Positions 1 through 10,924 of a stretch of DNA of 64,000 bases are shown here, piece after piece. The DNA comes from Favolaschia claudopus (lineage: Eukaryota; Basidiomycota; Agaricomycetes; Agaricales; Mycenaceae). The translations under genes were made by a program, and so were the position numbers. The stretch spans positions 124,001 to 188,000 of the forward strand of contig JAWWNJ010000050.1 of NCBI GenBank assembly GCA_037176885.1, given 5' to 3'. The notes below the pieces were generated by a model that saw nothing but the letters and a program-made list of their open reading frames with translations, made no database searches and was not told the origin of the DNA. Each line of letters opens with the position of its first letter. The first letter of the stretch is position 1.

Positions 1-3000
1 CTCTAGGAATATATCGAGGACGGTATAGCCCAATTTTCTCGTGCCCACACCCGCTGCAGCCCCGAAGAACTGTATTTCCGCCACTTGATTTCCTATCTCT
101 TTATGGTAGGTCATCTTGATTTCTGGCTATGTCCCCTCGGAGCTAATTCCGAAAAGAAGCATAGGACACAGCGAATCGAATTCAAGATTCGTAATCTCTC
201 GTAACGCGGCATTTTCCGCCCCGGCGCTAAACGGGCGCTTTTTGCTGTCTGCTTTTGGTCTGCTTCGGTTTTCTTCTCCCTGACTGAGTCTCAGCCTCTG
301 TTAGAACCCACACAGCTCTTTCTATAGACTGAAAGATATCTGAGCCTCAAAATCGAAGAATCTGCATTGATTCAAGGCTAGGAAAATGCAACTTAGCAAA
401 CCTTCCACCGGCGCAGATGAAAAGTTTCTCTCAGTCCTACAACCAATGTGTGGGATAATGCCAGTATATCTGAATCAAGCCTCAAAAAAGAATACTTCTC
501 ATCTCTGACATAGGTATCTTGGTATGTCAGATCAACCCGAAAACCATCTGGTTCGAAGTCTTCAGACGGCGCGGCCACAAGCATAATTGTGAGTATAGTA
601 AGCTCTGATAATTCATCATATGGGTAACTTGGACCAATAGGTGTCTCAACGGATTCTTTTTCTGCGCTGCGCGGCCGGATTCAAACTCAACATTCAAGAA
701 CCGAATTCAGGTCAGTAATCAATTCTCTACCTGAATTATACTTTATTGAGCTCATCCTCTGCCTCTGCTTGGACTCGTCTTTGAATCTGAAAAGGGACTC
801 GAAGCAATATCAACTTGACAAGTTGACAAAGATGAAGTTGTTGTGCTAGGTACCGGTACGAGTTATTGGCTTTTGTTGTGTACCTGTGCAAGTTTCCGGT
901 GTAATCCATATGATTAGCTTCAATTTGGGAGCCTCAGATTGCCCTTACTTGTGCTGTACAGGATATTGTGTGCCCACTGCACCATTAACCAATATTGTTG
1001 CCCCGGATTTGCGCTGAAAATCACGAAGTTAAGAGATGAAATGGAAATTCTTTCAGTATCATTCAATAGGACATATCTAAACATTTAATTTGTACATCCA
1101 CTGGACGTCCGGGTGCCTCTACCTCGGTGGAAGGAATTGAACTCTGGTTAGTATGCTCGCACGGCGACAGCCGAGTTTGACAGGTAGGATCAGTCGGAAG
1201 TGCCGGGATCACCTAGGATCATTTGGCTATGTCTAGCCGAGACATAGCCAGCCACAGGCATGAGGAATGAGCCAAATGTTTCTGTTTGTAGTTTCTAACC
1301 CTCAAAAGCGATGAAATACTTTCTACGGCTACTTAACCACTTCAATATCTGGTTCTATACAGTATGTATAAAGCTCTTTGAAGGTATGGCATTGAGTTTT
1401 ACTTCATATCTATATTACAATCGAACGTCAATCAAGTGGTTCCGGGAACACCCGAGGGCTCCACCAACGTCATCCGTTCCGACCAAACAGCTCACCACAA
1501 CTCCGCTACTGTCTCGCACGTCTTCCAACCTCCGCTCCACAACGCTCCAACACACCCCGCACGCAATGTAGCTGTATCACCGTAGCCTCGCCTTCAATAA
1601 ACGTGTTTGAAAGTGCCACTGTTTCTTTAACCCTTCCGTGTGACCTCTAAGTCTTTTCACCGTCTCTCTTCACTCTAACCTAACAGAAGATGTGTACTCG
1701 ATTCTCCCCGCCTCTGCTGTAGACTCACTGTTTCTAGGAACTTATTAACTCCTCCGACAACGCCGCGAAGGCATCAACAACTACAACGCCAGATACAACG
1801 TGACTTATGCGCAATGAAGGCAGCCCCCCGCAGACGCGTCCCCGCTCAGCATGATGAAAATATGCCGCCCCGCCACATTCGGCCACTCTTAGCGCGCGAT
1901 CTCTTGGTCAACGCAGAAGACATCAAACAGCTCGCGAAAACCGCCAGGCACCTCCACCGCAAGCCTCTTCCAACAGATCCCTGGCCCAAAGAGCAACAAG
2001 GGAGCGGGAACGTGCCGAGAAAAGGTCGCGTTGCAGCGACTCGAAGAGCCGCCAGAGCCTCTGCATCGTTTCTTCGTTGGGAATGATGCACAGGCTGTGG
2101 ATAGTCAACAACAGTACTCCTGCGCGCCCCAAATTTACTGGTTTTTTCGGAGAACAGACATCTCCTCGCGACGCATCCGAGCCAAACCACAAGAAACGCA
2201 AGCTCAATGTATCAAATGGGCCGGAAGACCGGGGTGAAGGGACTTCCACCGGTCGTCGCGTTGGGGGTCCAGTAACAGACACTAAATGAACTTTATTAAT
2301 GTATATTCACTCTGTAACAATTACAACTTTTCTCGCTTTCGCTGTAATTTGCGTGATGAGTCACACCGTAGCGTAGCACGGGTAACTGCTAGTTAGCGTG
2401 ACTTGAACGATGATTGTGTTGTTTCTTGAAAACGAATGAGACTGGTGAGCGTCATAATAGTTCTATGTGCTTGAGAAGGCACATGGTAAGTGCTTTTTTC
2501 TGCTCAGATAATTTTCCAGCAGCTAGAACCTGATAAGTAATCTCGTTCAATTCAACGGCTGGATATACAGGGAGATTTTCGGAAAATTGCATGCTGGTAT
2601 GAGTATTAAATATGGCCCTTAATACGGTTGTGAACACCGAGAGAAGAACAAGGCCTCAAACAAATCAAGAATCGGGACGAGCTGTGCCGAGAAATTGCAG
2701 ATAGATGTAGAGTATCTGATTAAACAAACAAAATCTCAAGGCTTTTTGAAAATTTGAATTTGTACTTGCGAGAAATGATCCAACCTTTGCAATATTGCAG
2801 GTCTTTTGGATTTCTGTTAGGTTACCTGCCTCTATAATAATTAGATATGCTCAGTTGAGCTACATAGGACTGCCATATCTTGCAAACCACCTTCGGAGGC
2901 AACTATAACGAAAATATCAACTTGAATCGCTGGAACGGCATTTGCCGGTCCCTCCCTCAATCTCTCGCAATATTTCCGTTTCTTTATTTTTATTTTTTTA

Positions 3001-4627
3001 ATTTTTGTCCACCGCCATCAGTATCGGGCCAGATCTCTGGATCTGACACACTCTGATCTGCACGTGTTTGACAGTGTCTCCCTCTCCATTGGCTGAGTCG
3101 GCTTCACCCGGAGATGGTGAGTTGACTTGTTCTTCATTGTGATTATGGGAGGTGTCAAAAGTCAAGGGTGCACAAACATCGCCGCTCGGAGAAACCTCGG
3201 AGTTGATTCCTTCAAGGCCGAAGTAGCCAATACCACTGTTTCTAGATCAGAATTCAAAGTCAAATGTACTAACGGCGTGGGGGTCACCGCAGGTTACTGA
3301 TGGTGACCTGTCACGTGCCTCTTTGCCCGCCAATTCTACCAGATGTACTAATCATGGTTGGCAAAATATATCCTCAATCTGATGAAGTAATCGAACGATT
3401 GAATGGATTGTGCTCACGATCGGAAGGATTGAAAGATTTGGTAGTTACTGTACAATCTGATAGCTGAAGTTTTGTTTGGCTTTAATTGTAAAACTATTTA
3501 ATTAGTTTGACAAATGGGTAGTTATTCTAATTTTTTATACACAAAACAATTTCCTGTCTATCATCTCTTTGGAATTCAAGAGACAGAACATGGCTTTATT
3601 TGCACAGAATTCTCCTAGCAAGAATTTCCCACACATCGGCAATTGCCGCCTTCGTGCTGGCAGTGTGCTGGCGGATACTCGGAGTCCTCGGACTCGGTTC
3701 TCCGATCACCAGAGAGTACAATCGTGGTTACCTCGGCTAAGCTAAGCGGGGGGAGAGCATTTGGGAGTTGGAAATAACACGCGAAATGTGATGATCGCGG
3801 GCATGATCGGTGGCATTTCCCACGAGTGCCATCACCAGGCCGCATACCGGAACAACGTCTTGGTTGCATAACATGGCCAAGCAACGCGTGGATGTGGTGT
3901 TTTTGGCGCGTTCCAACGCGACTTACGGGCGGGATACTCGACCTAATTTAGTTTTATATAACGCAGACCTTAGCTGCTATTTTCTATGTATCAATATCGA
4001 AGGATCTACGAGATACACAGGATACTTGAATCAAGGAGATTGTCTCAGATTGATGGAGAGTCACTGTCCTGATCAAGGCTGGCGGAGCCGGCGCGCAATG
4101 AAGACGACCGACAAGCCTGTAACGCACACAGTTTGTGACGGGCAAGCCCCGGGGCCAAACGCACCGACGGGCGGGGAGAAACAGCAAGTACGAGCGCGCT
4201 GTGTATCTTTATTTGGTGACGGCATCAGCAACTGTTGGCCTGTTTGATGCCGATGGGATTGATGGCGGCCTGAATCATGTCATTTCCAACTGCCGAATTT
4301 TGTGAGCGGGGGTAGCTGCACCCCCTATCCGTTGCCAAGCATCCGTACTTATAAGTTTGTTGTATCCCTTGCTTCAGTAGTCTCTTGTATTCCCGTTCCC
4401 CCACGAATACTTGTTCCCGCAACCTTCATGCGCTCGTCGCTGATTCAATAAAAAGGACTTATTTGCAATTTGTTCGACTCAGACACAGATGGACGAAGGG
4501 GGCAAGCAACGACAAGTGTATTGATACGCGAGTACATCACTGTCATAGCACACCGAAACAAACTACGTATTCTCACAAAACAGGATTTTTAGGAACACGC
4601 TGTCGGTTGAACGCATCGATTTAAGTC
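1..4627. other. Gene-poor flank, no gene supported
   Basis: I find no reading frame here with recognisable protein features. Three short overlapping frames at 1814-2289 (plus strand) are rich in Arg and Lys and include a KKRKLNV-like basic run. They change frame repeatedly, have no conserved domain I can name, and could be a worn transposon fragment. There is an AT-rich tract at about 2980-3000 and a small hairpin at 1224-1250, listed separately. The frame at 4628-5029 on the minus strand lies just downstream of the next gene and is not recognised. Confidence 0.5.
1224..1250. repeat. Short perfect hairpin
   Basis: TGGCTATGTCT at 1224-1234 is exactly mirrored at 1240-1250, with a 5-base loop. 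A weaker outer pair (ATTTGGCT near 1221, AGCCAAAT near 1273) surrounds it. It may be a remnant of a small inverted-repeat element. No function can be assigned. Confidence 0.5.
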
Positions 4628-5025
4628 TCAGTCTGATCGGTGGAACGTCGCAGATGCAGGCCGTTGGGCCAACAGAGGTTCTGAGCAAATCGCCGCAAGA
4701 GATAATTTCATTGAGAGGCATTCAGAAATTTCATGGCCCAAATCGCCGCATCCGTAGCAATCAAGCCGTATAACAGAAATGTTTTCGTCGAGGAAATTTC
4801 GTTCAGCCGATGATTCGGGTGGGGGTGGATTCACCGTGACAATAATTTCAGGAGTAATGTAAAACCCCGGGGCGCGATTTGCACTCGGAAGTAAACGAGA
4901 ACCATGCGCAATCGGGAACAAACAAAATACAACAGAGAACCTGCATCGACCACCTAAACCTGTGGGGAGGGTGATGGATGGATAAGCGTTCCCAAGGCGT
5001 CGAAACAAAGATTTACCTCGAGTGC

Positions 5026-5715
5026 TCAAAGAGCGTCACAAAGTTCGCGGATGGACTGCGCCACTGACAGCAGCTTAGCCTCACCTTCACCACCGTCCAA
5101 AAAGTCGTGGGCCCAGCGCGCAGCGGGGGCCGTGTCGTTGACAATCCGGGTATCTCTGGGGATTTCCGCGGGGGTGAGCTCGTGCGACGCTCGGTCGTAT
5201 TCGTAGATGGCGAATTGTGACCCTATCGCACTCAACCCAATCAGCTTCGGGATGATGAGGCACTCGACAAGCCGATCGAATCTCTCGCGCATTTGTCGAT
5301 CCGCGGCTGACCTAGCCGCCAGCTCCTGAAGGTGGCCTGCAGGCTTGATCTCGATAAAACAAATGGGATGTTTGCTGCTTCCGCGAGCAGAGCGCACGAT
5401 ATAGAGTGTGGTGAATTCGACGGAGCCGGGATATACTGGTCCTTTGTACTGGGGAGCGACTTCGTACTCTTGCGGGGGGAAGAGATACCCCAGAAGAGTG
5501 TTGATTGGCCCGTACCACTCGCTCTCATCAGAAGTGGCTCGGTTGAACAACTGAAAGCGATCGGAAACATATGCAGGCAGGGCCATATCGTTGAGAAGAA
5601 CCGATGAGGAGTGTTGGGCAAGGGTATAATCGGAGGGCGGAACGTACGACAAGTATGCACAGGAGTTTGAGAATGGTACGTGGAGATCACGTGGGTCACC
5701 CTTGACCGGAACCAT
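5026..5715 (-). CDS. Hypothetical protein, expanded agaricomycete family with E-x-K motif
   Basis: Single uninterrupted frame of 229 residues starting at the ATG at 5715; a few upstream codons are open but lack ATG. It has no signal peptide or membrane segment. The middle carries CFIEIKP (roughly residue 115), preceded by a hydrophobic strand and followed by a helix-like segment with RQMRERFDRL. A later stretch reads LIGLSAIGSQFAIYEYD, and near the C-terminus RIVNDTAPAARW. From memory this layout matches a hypothetical family present in many copies in mushroom genomes. The E-x-K strand resembles the core of PD-(D/E)xK nucleases, but that link is only inference. The gene is intact and intron-less, and is one of the few host-like genes in the window. 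Confidence 0.65.
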   Translation of the reverse strand: MVPVKGDPRDLHVPFSNSCAYLSYVPPSDYTLAQHSSSVLLNDMALPAYVSDRFQLFNRATSDESEWYGPINTLLGYLFPPQEYEVAPQYKGPVYPGSVEFTTLYIVRSARGSSKHPICFIEIKPAGHLQELAARSAADRQMRERFDRLVECLIIPKLIGLSAIGSQFAIYEYDRASHELTPAEIPRDTRIVNDTAPAARWAHDFLDGGEGEAKLLSVAQSIRELCDAL

Positions 5716-6531
5716 CACACTTCCCAAACTTCCGCCGCATCAGTGACATCCGAATCGGGTAATTTGATGGGGGCGGTGTTGCTGGCCAACATTACGGCAT
5801 AAGTAATTCAGCACACACCAACGTTAACCACAGCTGCGTTTTCTCGATTCACTGGTCCAATGAGTTAGCTCGAGAATGTCAAGAGTTCTACTAGGCAAGA
5901 AGTGCCATCATTTGCGAAGATTCATGGTCTTTTGAAATCTGTTGACCAATCTTTCACTGGGTAACTTCGCGTAAGATTTGAATATTCGCGACGAATTTCC
6001 GGGTTGCCAATGATGTCGGCTAACCAGCTTTGACGAGGGAGATGAGGGATTTACTCAGGAAATTTCCAGCATTGCTGTTTTCGCCAAGCCGAAATATTTT
6101 TATTTAGCACTGTGAACATTTGCTTGAAACCTTGAGGTGCTTGTTAGTGCAGGCCATTGAACATAACCCAGCTATGAACGAGAAAACAGCCTGGACAAAC
6201 TTAACCCCAACCACTTACTGTAACCATGCGTCGGCAAATTTATCGTACTTGAAGGAGCAAAGAAAAAAAATGTAAGTAAACATAAAGGATCGAACTCGCA
6301 ACTTCGATGAATCCTACGGGCCTTTTGTTATGTTTAAACCTCTATACTAATCGCCACCTTGCTGCATAACTCTCTTCTTTGCACGGAATCAAGCCCCAAC
6401 ACCTCAGATCAATAAGATCAATAATCAGTCCCTCCCATCAAATTACCCGATTCGGATGTCACTGATGCGGCGGAATTCATCGAGTGAACCATCACCGTCA
6501 CGATTTTTCCCACGGCCAAAATTTTGCTGGG
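5716..6531. other. Intergenic, with a terminal-repeat relic
   Basis: No gene is supported here. The stretch at 5958-6022 resembles the left end of the element at 9155-9734 (see next entry). A tRNA-like segment near 6283-6360 on the minus strand was examined and rejected. Confidence 0.4.
5958..6022 (+). repeat. Relic end of the 9155-9734 element family
   Basis: TGGGTAACTTCGCGTAAG here parallels TGGGTGACTTCCCGTAAG at 9155, and a second block about 45 bases in (GGGTTGCCAATGATGTCGGC against GGGGTGCCAACGATATCGGC) also matches. The order and spacing are the same, so this is a diverged solo end of the same family. No matching right end is visible nearby. Confidence 0.5.
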
Positions 6532-8360
6532 ATGCAAGGCGAGCGTACCCCTCCTCGCCCTCCAGCAACGGGCCTTCGGCGCCCAAGGTCACCGGACTCC
6601 CCTCCCCGTCCTCTACAGAAGTCTCGAAACGATTCCATTACCAAGTCCCCACATTCGTCTCGCGTAATCAAGAAAGGCCGAGCTGATGGTCCTGACGCAT
6701 CACCCGCCACCGTCTCCAGCGGCACCACGACCAACCAACCAGTCACCCCCATCCCCCGCCATGACCACGCCCCAAACACAGCGCCCCCTCAGGCCGCCGT
6801 CCCTCAGTCCCACACAACGATCGACTACCTGTCCACCAAGCTCTAAGGCTCCAACCATTTCCGTTTGTAAACGTTTATACACGGTTATCATCGTTTTCGT
6901 TTCCGTTTTATTTGCCAGGGTGCAGAAACAGTTTATAAACAGTTTCCATGTTGGAGCTAATTAGCAGTCTTCCAGCGCATGAAATGAGGTCAGAAAAAGG
7001 TGAGCCCGCCGAGTTTATATCACGACACCCTTAACAATGCCATAGAAATGCTTCCTCTGCGATACTTGAGGTTACGGGTTGGTTACGGGCCTCGGTCGTT
7101 CGCGTTGTGTAGTTGTTCCAAATAAGGAAATACCCTCGCTTGGTCCTGAATGTGCTGGTACGTCCCAAATTCTGCCTCACAGAATCATCCATGATGTTCA
7201 AAGACACATACGGCGGAACATACATTGGAAATGATCGATTAGAGTCGTTAGCGATACGGCTTGAGGGTATTGAATTTCTGAGCCCCGAAAACAGTTTATA
7301 AACGGTTTGAAACCATTACCGTTTTGTTTGCCGGATTCCACAAACGAAAACGAAATGGTTGGAGCCTTACCAAGCTCAGAAAGGAAGCAGCGGCTTTTCT
7401 GGAGACACGCCGTGAATTCCGACAATGCATACAAGACCATTTCATAGATAACCCTGTGGAGATTCCCCAGAGGAGGACAATCTTGCAGCCCTCCTCCCCG
7501 TGTTTATCGAGATCACTGAAACTCTTGAACCTTGGATATTAAACTACAAGCGCTTCATCACTCCCGAACCCGACCCGGAACCCAGCATGGCTCCTGTAAG
7601 CCCACCCAGCCCCACCACATTTGCAGAGGCCGTCAAGGCAAAACCTGTGCGCCCACATACCTCCCATCCGAAGCGCCACTCACGTCCCGCTCCTAAACGG
7701 AGCCCAACGGTGTCGCCCAAACCGACGATTCCATCCACTCGGTTGATCATTGACCTGTCCAACGCCCACCCCAGGAAGAAACCACACCCCGATTCACTAT
7801 GCAGGGCCATCAACAGCGTTCTAGATGGTCGGCTAGCAGTTAGCGCCACCTCCATGTCCCAGAGTGGCAACCTGGTTCTCCACGGAACTGCGCCAGCTTG
7901 CTCAGCCCAGGCGCTCGCAGCTCACCGCTCGCTGCTATGGAGGACCATTGCTCCACTTCTGTGATGCACCGATGCTGAACCACCCATCTACCCCGCAGAC
8001 CCATGGCACAAGGTGGTTTTCCACCGAGTGCCAATCTTGGAGGAGGGAGGGCTTCCGCACTCTCGCGACTTTGTGCGCGAGCTGGCGAAGCGCAACCAAC
8101 TTCCAGGTGCACAGTATCGAATTGGTAATGTTCGTTTCTTTCACAAGCGGGATAGTATCCCCCAGTCGGCAGTGTCTGTCCGCGTGGACTTCATCGAGGA
8201 GGAGGATGCGCGTCGCTTCTTACGTGACGGCATCTTTCTTTATGGATCACATTGTCGGGCCACCCCGTACAAAGCTCGGGCTCCAAGCGGTTACCTCTTC
8301 TCTTATTTATCGCCCTTTGGGCACCGCGTCTTAGTAGATAGTGTACTTGTCGCGGTATAA
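6532..8360 (+). pseudogene. LINE-type retrotransposon ORF1 relic
   Basis: The product of a complete element would be the nucleic-acid-binding ORF1/Gag protein of a non-LTR retrotransposon. The N-terminal part (from the ATG at 6532) is rich in Pro, Ser and Arg. It continues across the inserted MITE (6844-7369) as an amphipathic helical segment (KLRKEAAAFLETRREF), then a Pro-rich segment (EPSMAPVSPPSPTTFAEAV), then a domain with PWHKVVFHRVP and RVDFIEEEDARRFL. That order matches ORF1 proteins of basidiomycete LINEs as I remember them. Lesions: the MITE creates a TAA at once, there is a frame change near 7450, and an in-frame TGA lies at 7962-7964. The frame runs out of family-like sequence after about 8290, so the reverse transcriptase ORF is missing. 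Family call is moderate; pseudogene status is clear. Confidence 0.55.
6844..7369 (-). mobile_element. 526-bp hAT-like MITE, copy 1
   Basis: The ends are exact inverted repeats (TAAGGCTCCAACCATTT at the left, its complement at the right). The element is flanked by a perfect 8-bp direct repeat CCAAGCTC (6836-6843 and 7370-7377). Length is 526 bp. It contains internal repeats of the type GTTTATAAAC and no credible transposase frame. An almost identical copy lies in opposite orientation at 56475-57000. The 8-bp duplication points to hAT transposase mobilisation. The insertion split the LINE ORF1 frame. Confidence 0.9.
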
Positions 8361-9154
8361 AAAGTGGAGATCACGTGGTCATGTCACTGGTCGTGGGCCA
8401 CAGTTTGATCAGTGATCTGTTTGTCTTTGTTTGTTTCCTTTGGGCACATGGTTTCCGTTTTCGGGCGTTCTTCGCCTTGCAGGATCCACTTCCTCTAACC
8501 ACCAAAAATTCGGGTTTCACATGTAATAGGCTTACTTTAGGTCATACATGATATTGATCGGAGGATTTTGCCAATTTCAGATTTTTCGTTGAAATAGCTG
8601 TATTTTTTGGGCGGGTTTCAGCATATTTCGTTCAATCAGGTGATTCTAGCCAATTCCTCCGAGGAAATACATCGTTTTGGTCCACGGAAAATACCGAATC
8701 CTAGAGCGAGTAAAATCGCCGGCTATCCGGCATGATCCTGCACGGTCTTGTGAACAGATCATTTCGCGTGACATTGTGACTGTCACACCACTTTCACTTC
8801 AGCTCTCGACGCGTTGCTGGCGCGACTAACGCGTTCTACACCTCTATTCCCCTTCTATTACTCTGGATGGGCAAACGTCTAAACGAGGCTCGCTGGCAGT
8901 CTGAACCGAACCCCGTTATTCGATAACCCAATATGCGGCTGGCGGTTTATTCCGGTATGTGCAGTACAAATTCCGGACTGCCAAGAAAGTGGTTGCATCA
9001 GGAGGGGTGGGATCGAAGGCTGCGTTGGATCGCGCTCCGGGTGAGCGTCATGCGGCTGGACTGAGTCTGTTTTCGACGCCAAGTGAGTTAATTGCGGATC
9101 ACGTACAATGTTTCTCCTAGAAAATACATTCATTATAAATCTACTGCCATTGAC
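8361..9154. other. Intergenic, nothing recognised
   Basis: There is no coding frame with family features and no clear repeat. Base composition is mixed, with many stops in all frames. Confidence 0.4.
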
Positions 9155-9734
9155 TGGGTGACTTCCCGTAAGCCTAGATACTTTTTCGCGAATATTTGAG
9201 GGGTGCCAACGATATCGGCATCGGTTCTTTGATGGCGTGATGATAATCCTACTCTATTCCCTCAGCCTTTTTGCCGACTAGATTAGTAGAATCCAACTAA
9301 GTTTATCAGTAAATTCTCCCATGGGGCGCCAGCCTGCTGGCTCGATCAAACACGTCCCCTACGCGTCTTGCACGCGACTCAACGCGTCTTGACGCGTATT
9401 TCACGACGTTCGTTGATCGAAATCTTTTCCCGAGATGTCTGGCACAGCGGCACCTGCGGGGGAGGATGCCGAGGATGGCTCGGCAAAATGCCGGTGACAA
9501 AACCAACGGAGGAAAGGCAGAGGCCTTCCAAATCTGTTTATTCAAGTAGCTTAGAATCTGAACAGGGGGTCCCGACCCCCTGTTCAGATTTATCATCTAG
9601 CAAGGTTTGGTAGAGGGTAAAAGTGCGAAAGTCCAGATCCAACCCCGATGGGGTCCTGATGGAAGCCTCGGCATCTCCGCCGGATAGTCGAAAATATTGT
9701 AGAAAAAGTGTCTGGGCTTACGGGAAGTCACCCA
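9155..9734. mobile_element. 580-bp element with terminal inverted repeats
   Basis: TGGGTGACTTCCCGTAAGCC at 9155 is matched in reverse complement at the right end (9715-9734), and the match continues with changes for another 25 bases or so (ACTTTTTC then an AATATTT block). Inside are repeated ACGCGTCTTG motifs (9361-9400) and a strong hairpin (9555-9590). I could not identify a clean target-site duplication, so the superfamily is open. No transposase frame is present. A diverged solo end lies at 5958-6022. Confidence 0.65.
9555..9590. repeat. Perfect 17-bp-stem hairpin
   Basis: AATCTGAACAGGGGGTC at 9555-9571 is followed by CC and then by its exact reverse complement at 9574-9590. A G5/C5 block sits at the apex. 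It lies inside the element at 9155-9734 and may be its own tiny palindrome or a structural feature of that element. Confidence 0.85.
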
Positions 9735-10049
9735 CTGATGATCCGCTGTGAATAATCGACTTTGAATAGCAAGACGCCCGCGTCTATGAAATTGTTAAAA
9801 CGGGCCGATTTCTCAGACGGATCTAGTCGCGATATACGTTCAGGAGTCCGTCCGACACCGTGGTACCTGATGAGAAAAACCGGAAGGATAGGACTCAGAG
9901 CCTGGGCTCGCGATAGGCTCCATTTTGGGAGCAATCGAATTAAGTCGACGTAGGGAATGGGGGTAAGTTAGGAACTCATAGAAATGTGTTCAGGTATAAG
10001 TAACGCTTTTAGTTCTATCGAGTGGGTGCGACCAGTTGTCAAGCATTAC
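9735..10049. other. Upstream region of the next gene
   Basis: No independent gene is supported. The stretch includes the probable 5' flank of the gene that follows. A frame from an ATG near 9991 (with a WVRPVVKHYN-like segment) could be an early coding part of that gene in another frame. Confidence 0.35.
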
Positions 10050-10062
10050 AACAAGCTCCCTC

Positions 10063-10683
10063 TACTACTCCGTGCTTTCTGCTCTCGATGCCTGTGCCTA
10101 TCACCACCGAGACCGTCTTGCTCTCACCACTGCGCAAATGTTGCAGGCGTTTTTCGTGAGTGAATCGTTGCGCACAAATTTCCTGTCTCTGACTCGTGTG
10201 TGGTAGGGTACCAATTTGAAGGGCATTCTGATTGCCACTGGCATGGATCGTCCAGTAACCGTTCGTATTCCGACATTGACTGGTACGCCGCACGGCGTGT
10301 GGTTCCAGCCTTGGTTCGGGTCACTGCGCGAAGGCGAGGCGATGGACTTGTACGTAGCTATCGTGAGGCCGCCAACCAGCACTTCGACAACTGCGGACAT
10401 GGGGGTCGCCGTCGTCCACGTCAACCAGCGCAACGACGCGGGACATCCCGTCAACCTCTGTCTCAAGCGTCGGCTCTGCGACATCGGTACCGACTGGTTC
10501 GGGAACATCATTCTGCTGGAAATCGATCTGCAGACTCATGCCCTCAAATCCGTCGACGAAAACAAAGCTTCTTTGATTACCCATTGTCTTGATATGTGAG
10601 TTTCTGTATTTGTTGGCCCGGGTCTTTCTTTGCTAACTTGCATAATAAGATTTCTCCTCGACGCGTTGAAATCTCGTGGCTAG
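10063..10683 (+). CDS. Hypothetical multi-exon protein (5' end uncertain)
   Basis: Three segments join cleanly: one ending at 10155 (ending LTTAQMLQAFF), one at 10207-10595, and a short last exon 10650-10683 ending in TAG. Intron 1 (10156-10206) begins GTGAGT and ends TAG. Intron 2 (10596-10649) begins GTGAGT, carries GCTAAC as a branch site and ends AAG. Visible stretches include LKGILIATGMDRPV, TLTGTPHGVWFQPWFGSL and GVAVVHVNQRND. I do not recognise the family, although the smooth splicing indicates a real gene. Upstream of LYYSVLSALDA the coding signal seems to jump by one frame (a WVRPVVKHYN-like stretch sits in another frame), so either an exon junction or a frameshift lies near 10050. 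It converges on the minus-strand KOW gene. Confidence 0.5.
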
Positions 10684-10924
10684 TGACCTGCTACGATATA
10701 CGGAGTTGGAGGAAGGCTGGTCTATACATTGGTCTGCTGCTATGGGTGTATTTTCGAGCAGTCGTTTTATAGTTCTATGGTAACTAGGTCGTATTTGGAT
10801 TCGTCTATTTACTATTAGTTGAAAGCAGTCGTATCGTACAAACCCGAGGTGCTTTGACATCGTATAGTACGGCTGAAAGAAAAAAAATGGGCTGGCGTTT
10901 CTGGGAACAGTTCAGCGTGCGAAT

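Noticed and set aside
2192..2215. KKRKLNV motif shared with the pogo transposase tail
   Set aside because: Only a basic nuclear-localisation-like run is shared; the flanking residues do not align, so no homology is claimed.
6283..6360. tRNA-like stretch on the minus strand with GAGTTCGATCC
   Set aside because: The B-box-like sequence is good, but the T-stem (GCGAG against CTTTA) does not pair and no acceptor or anticodon stem forms. It may be a chance match or a very old SINE head.
7500..7964. Separate small gene within the LINE relic
   Set aside because: It is the continuation of ORF1 after a frameshift, and the domain order only makes sense with the flanking frames.
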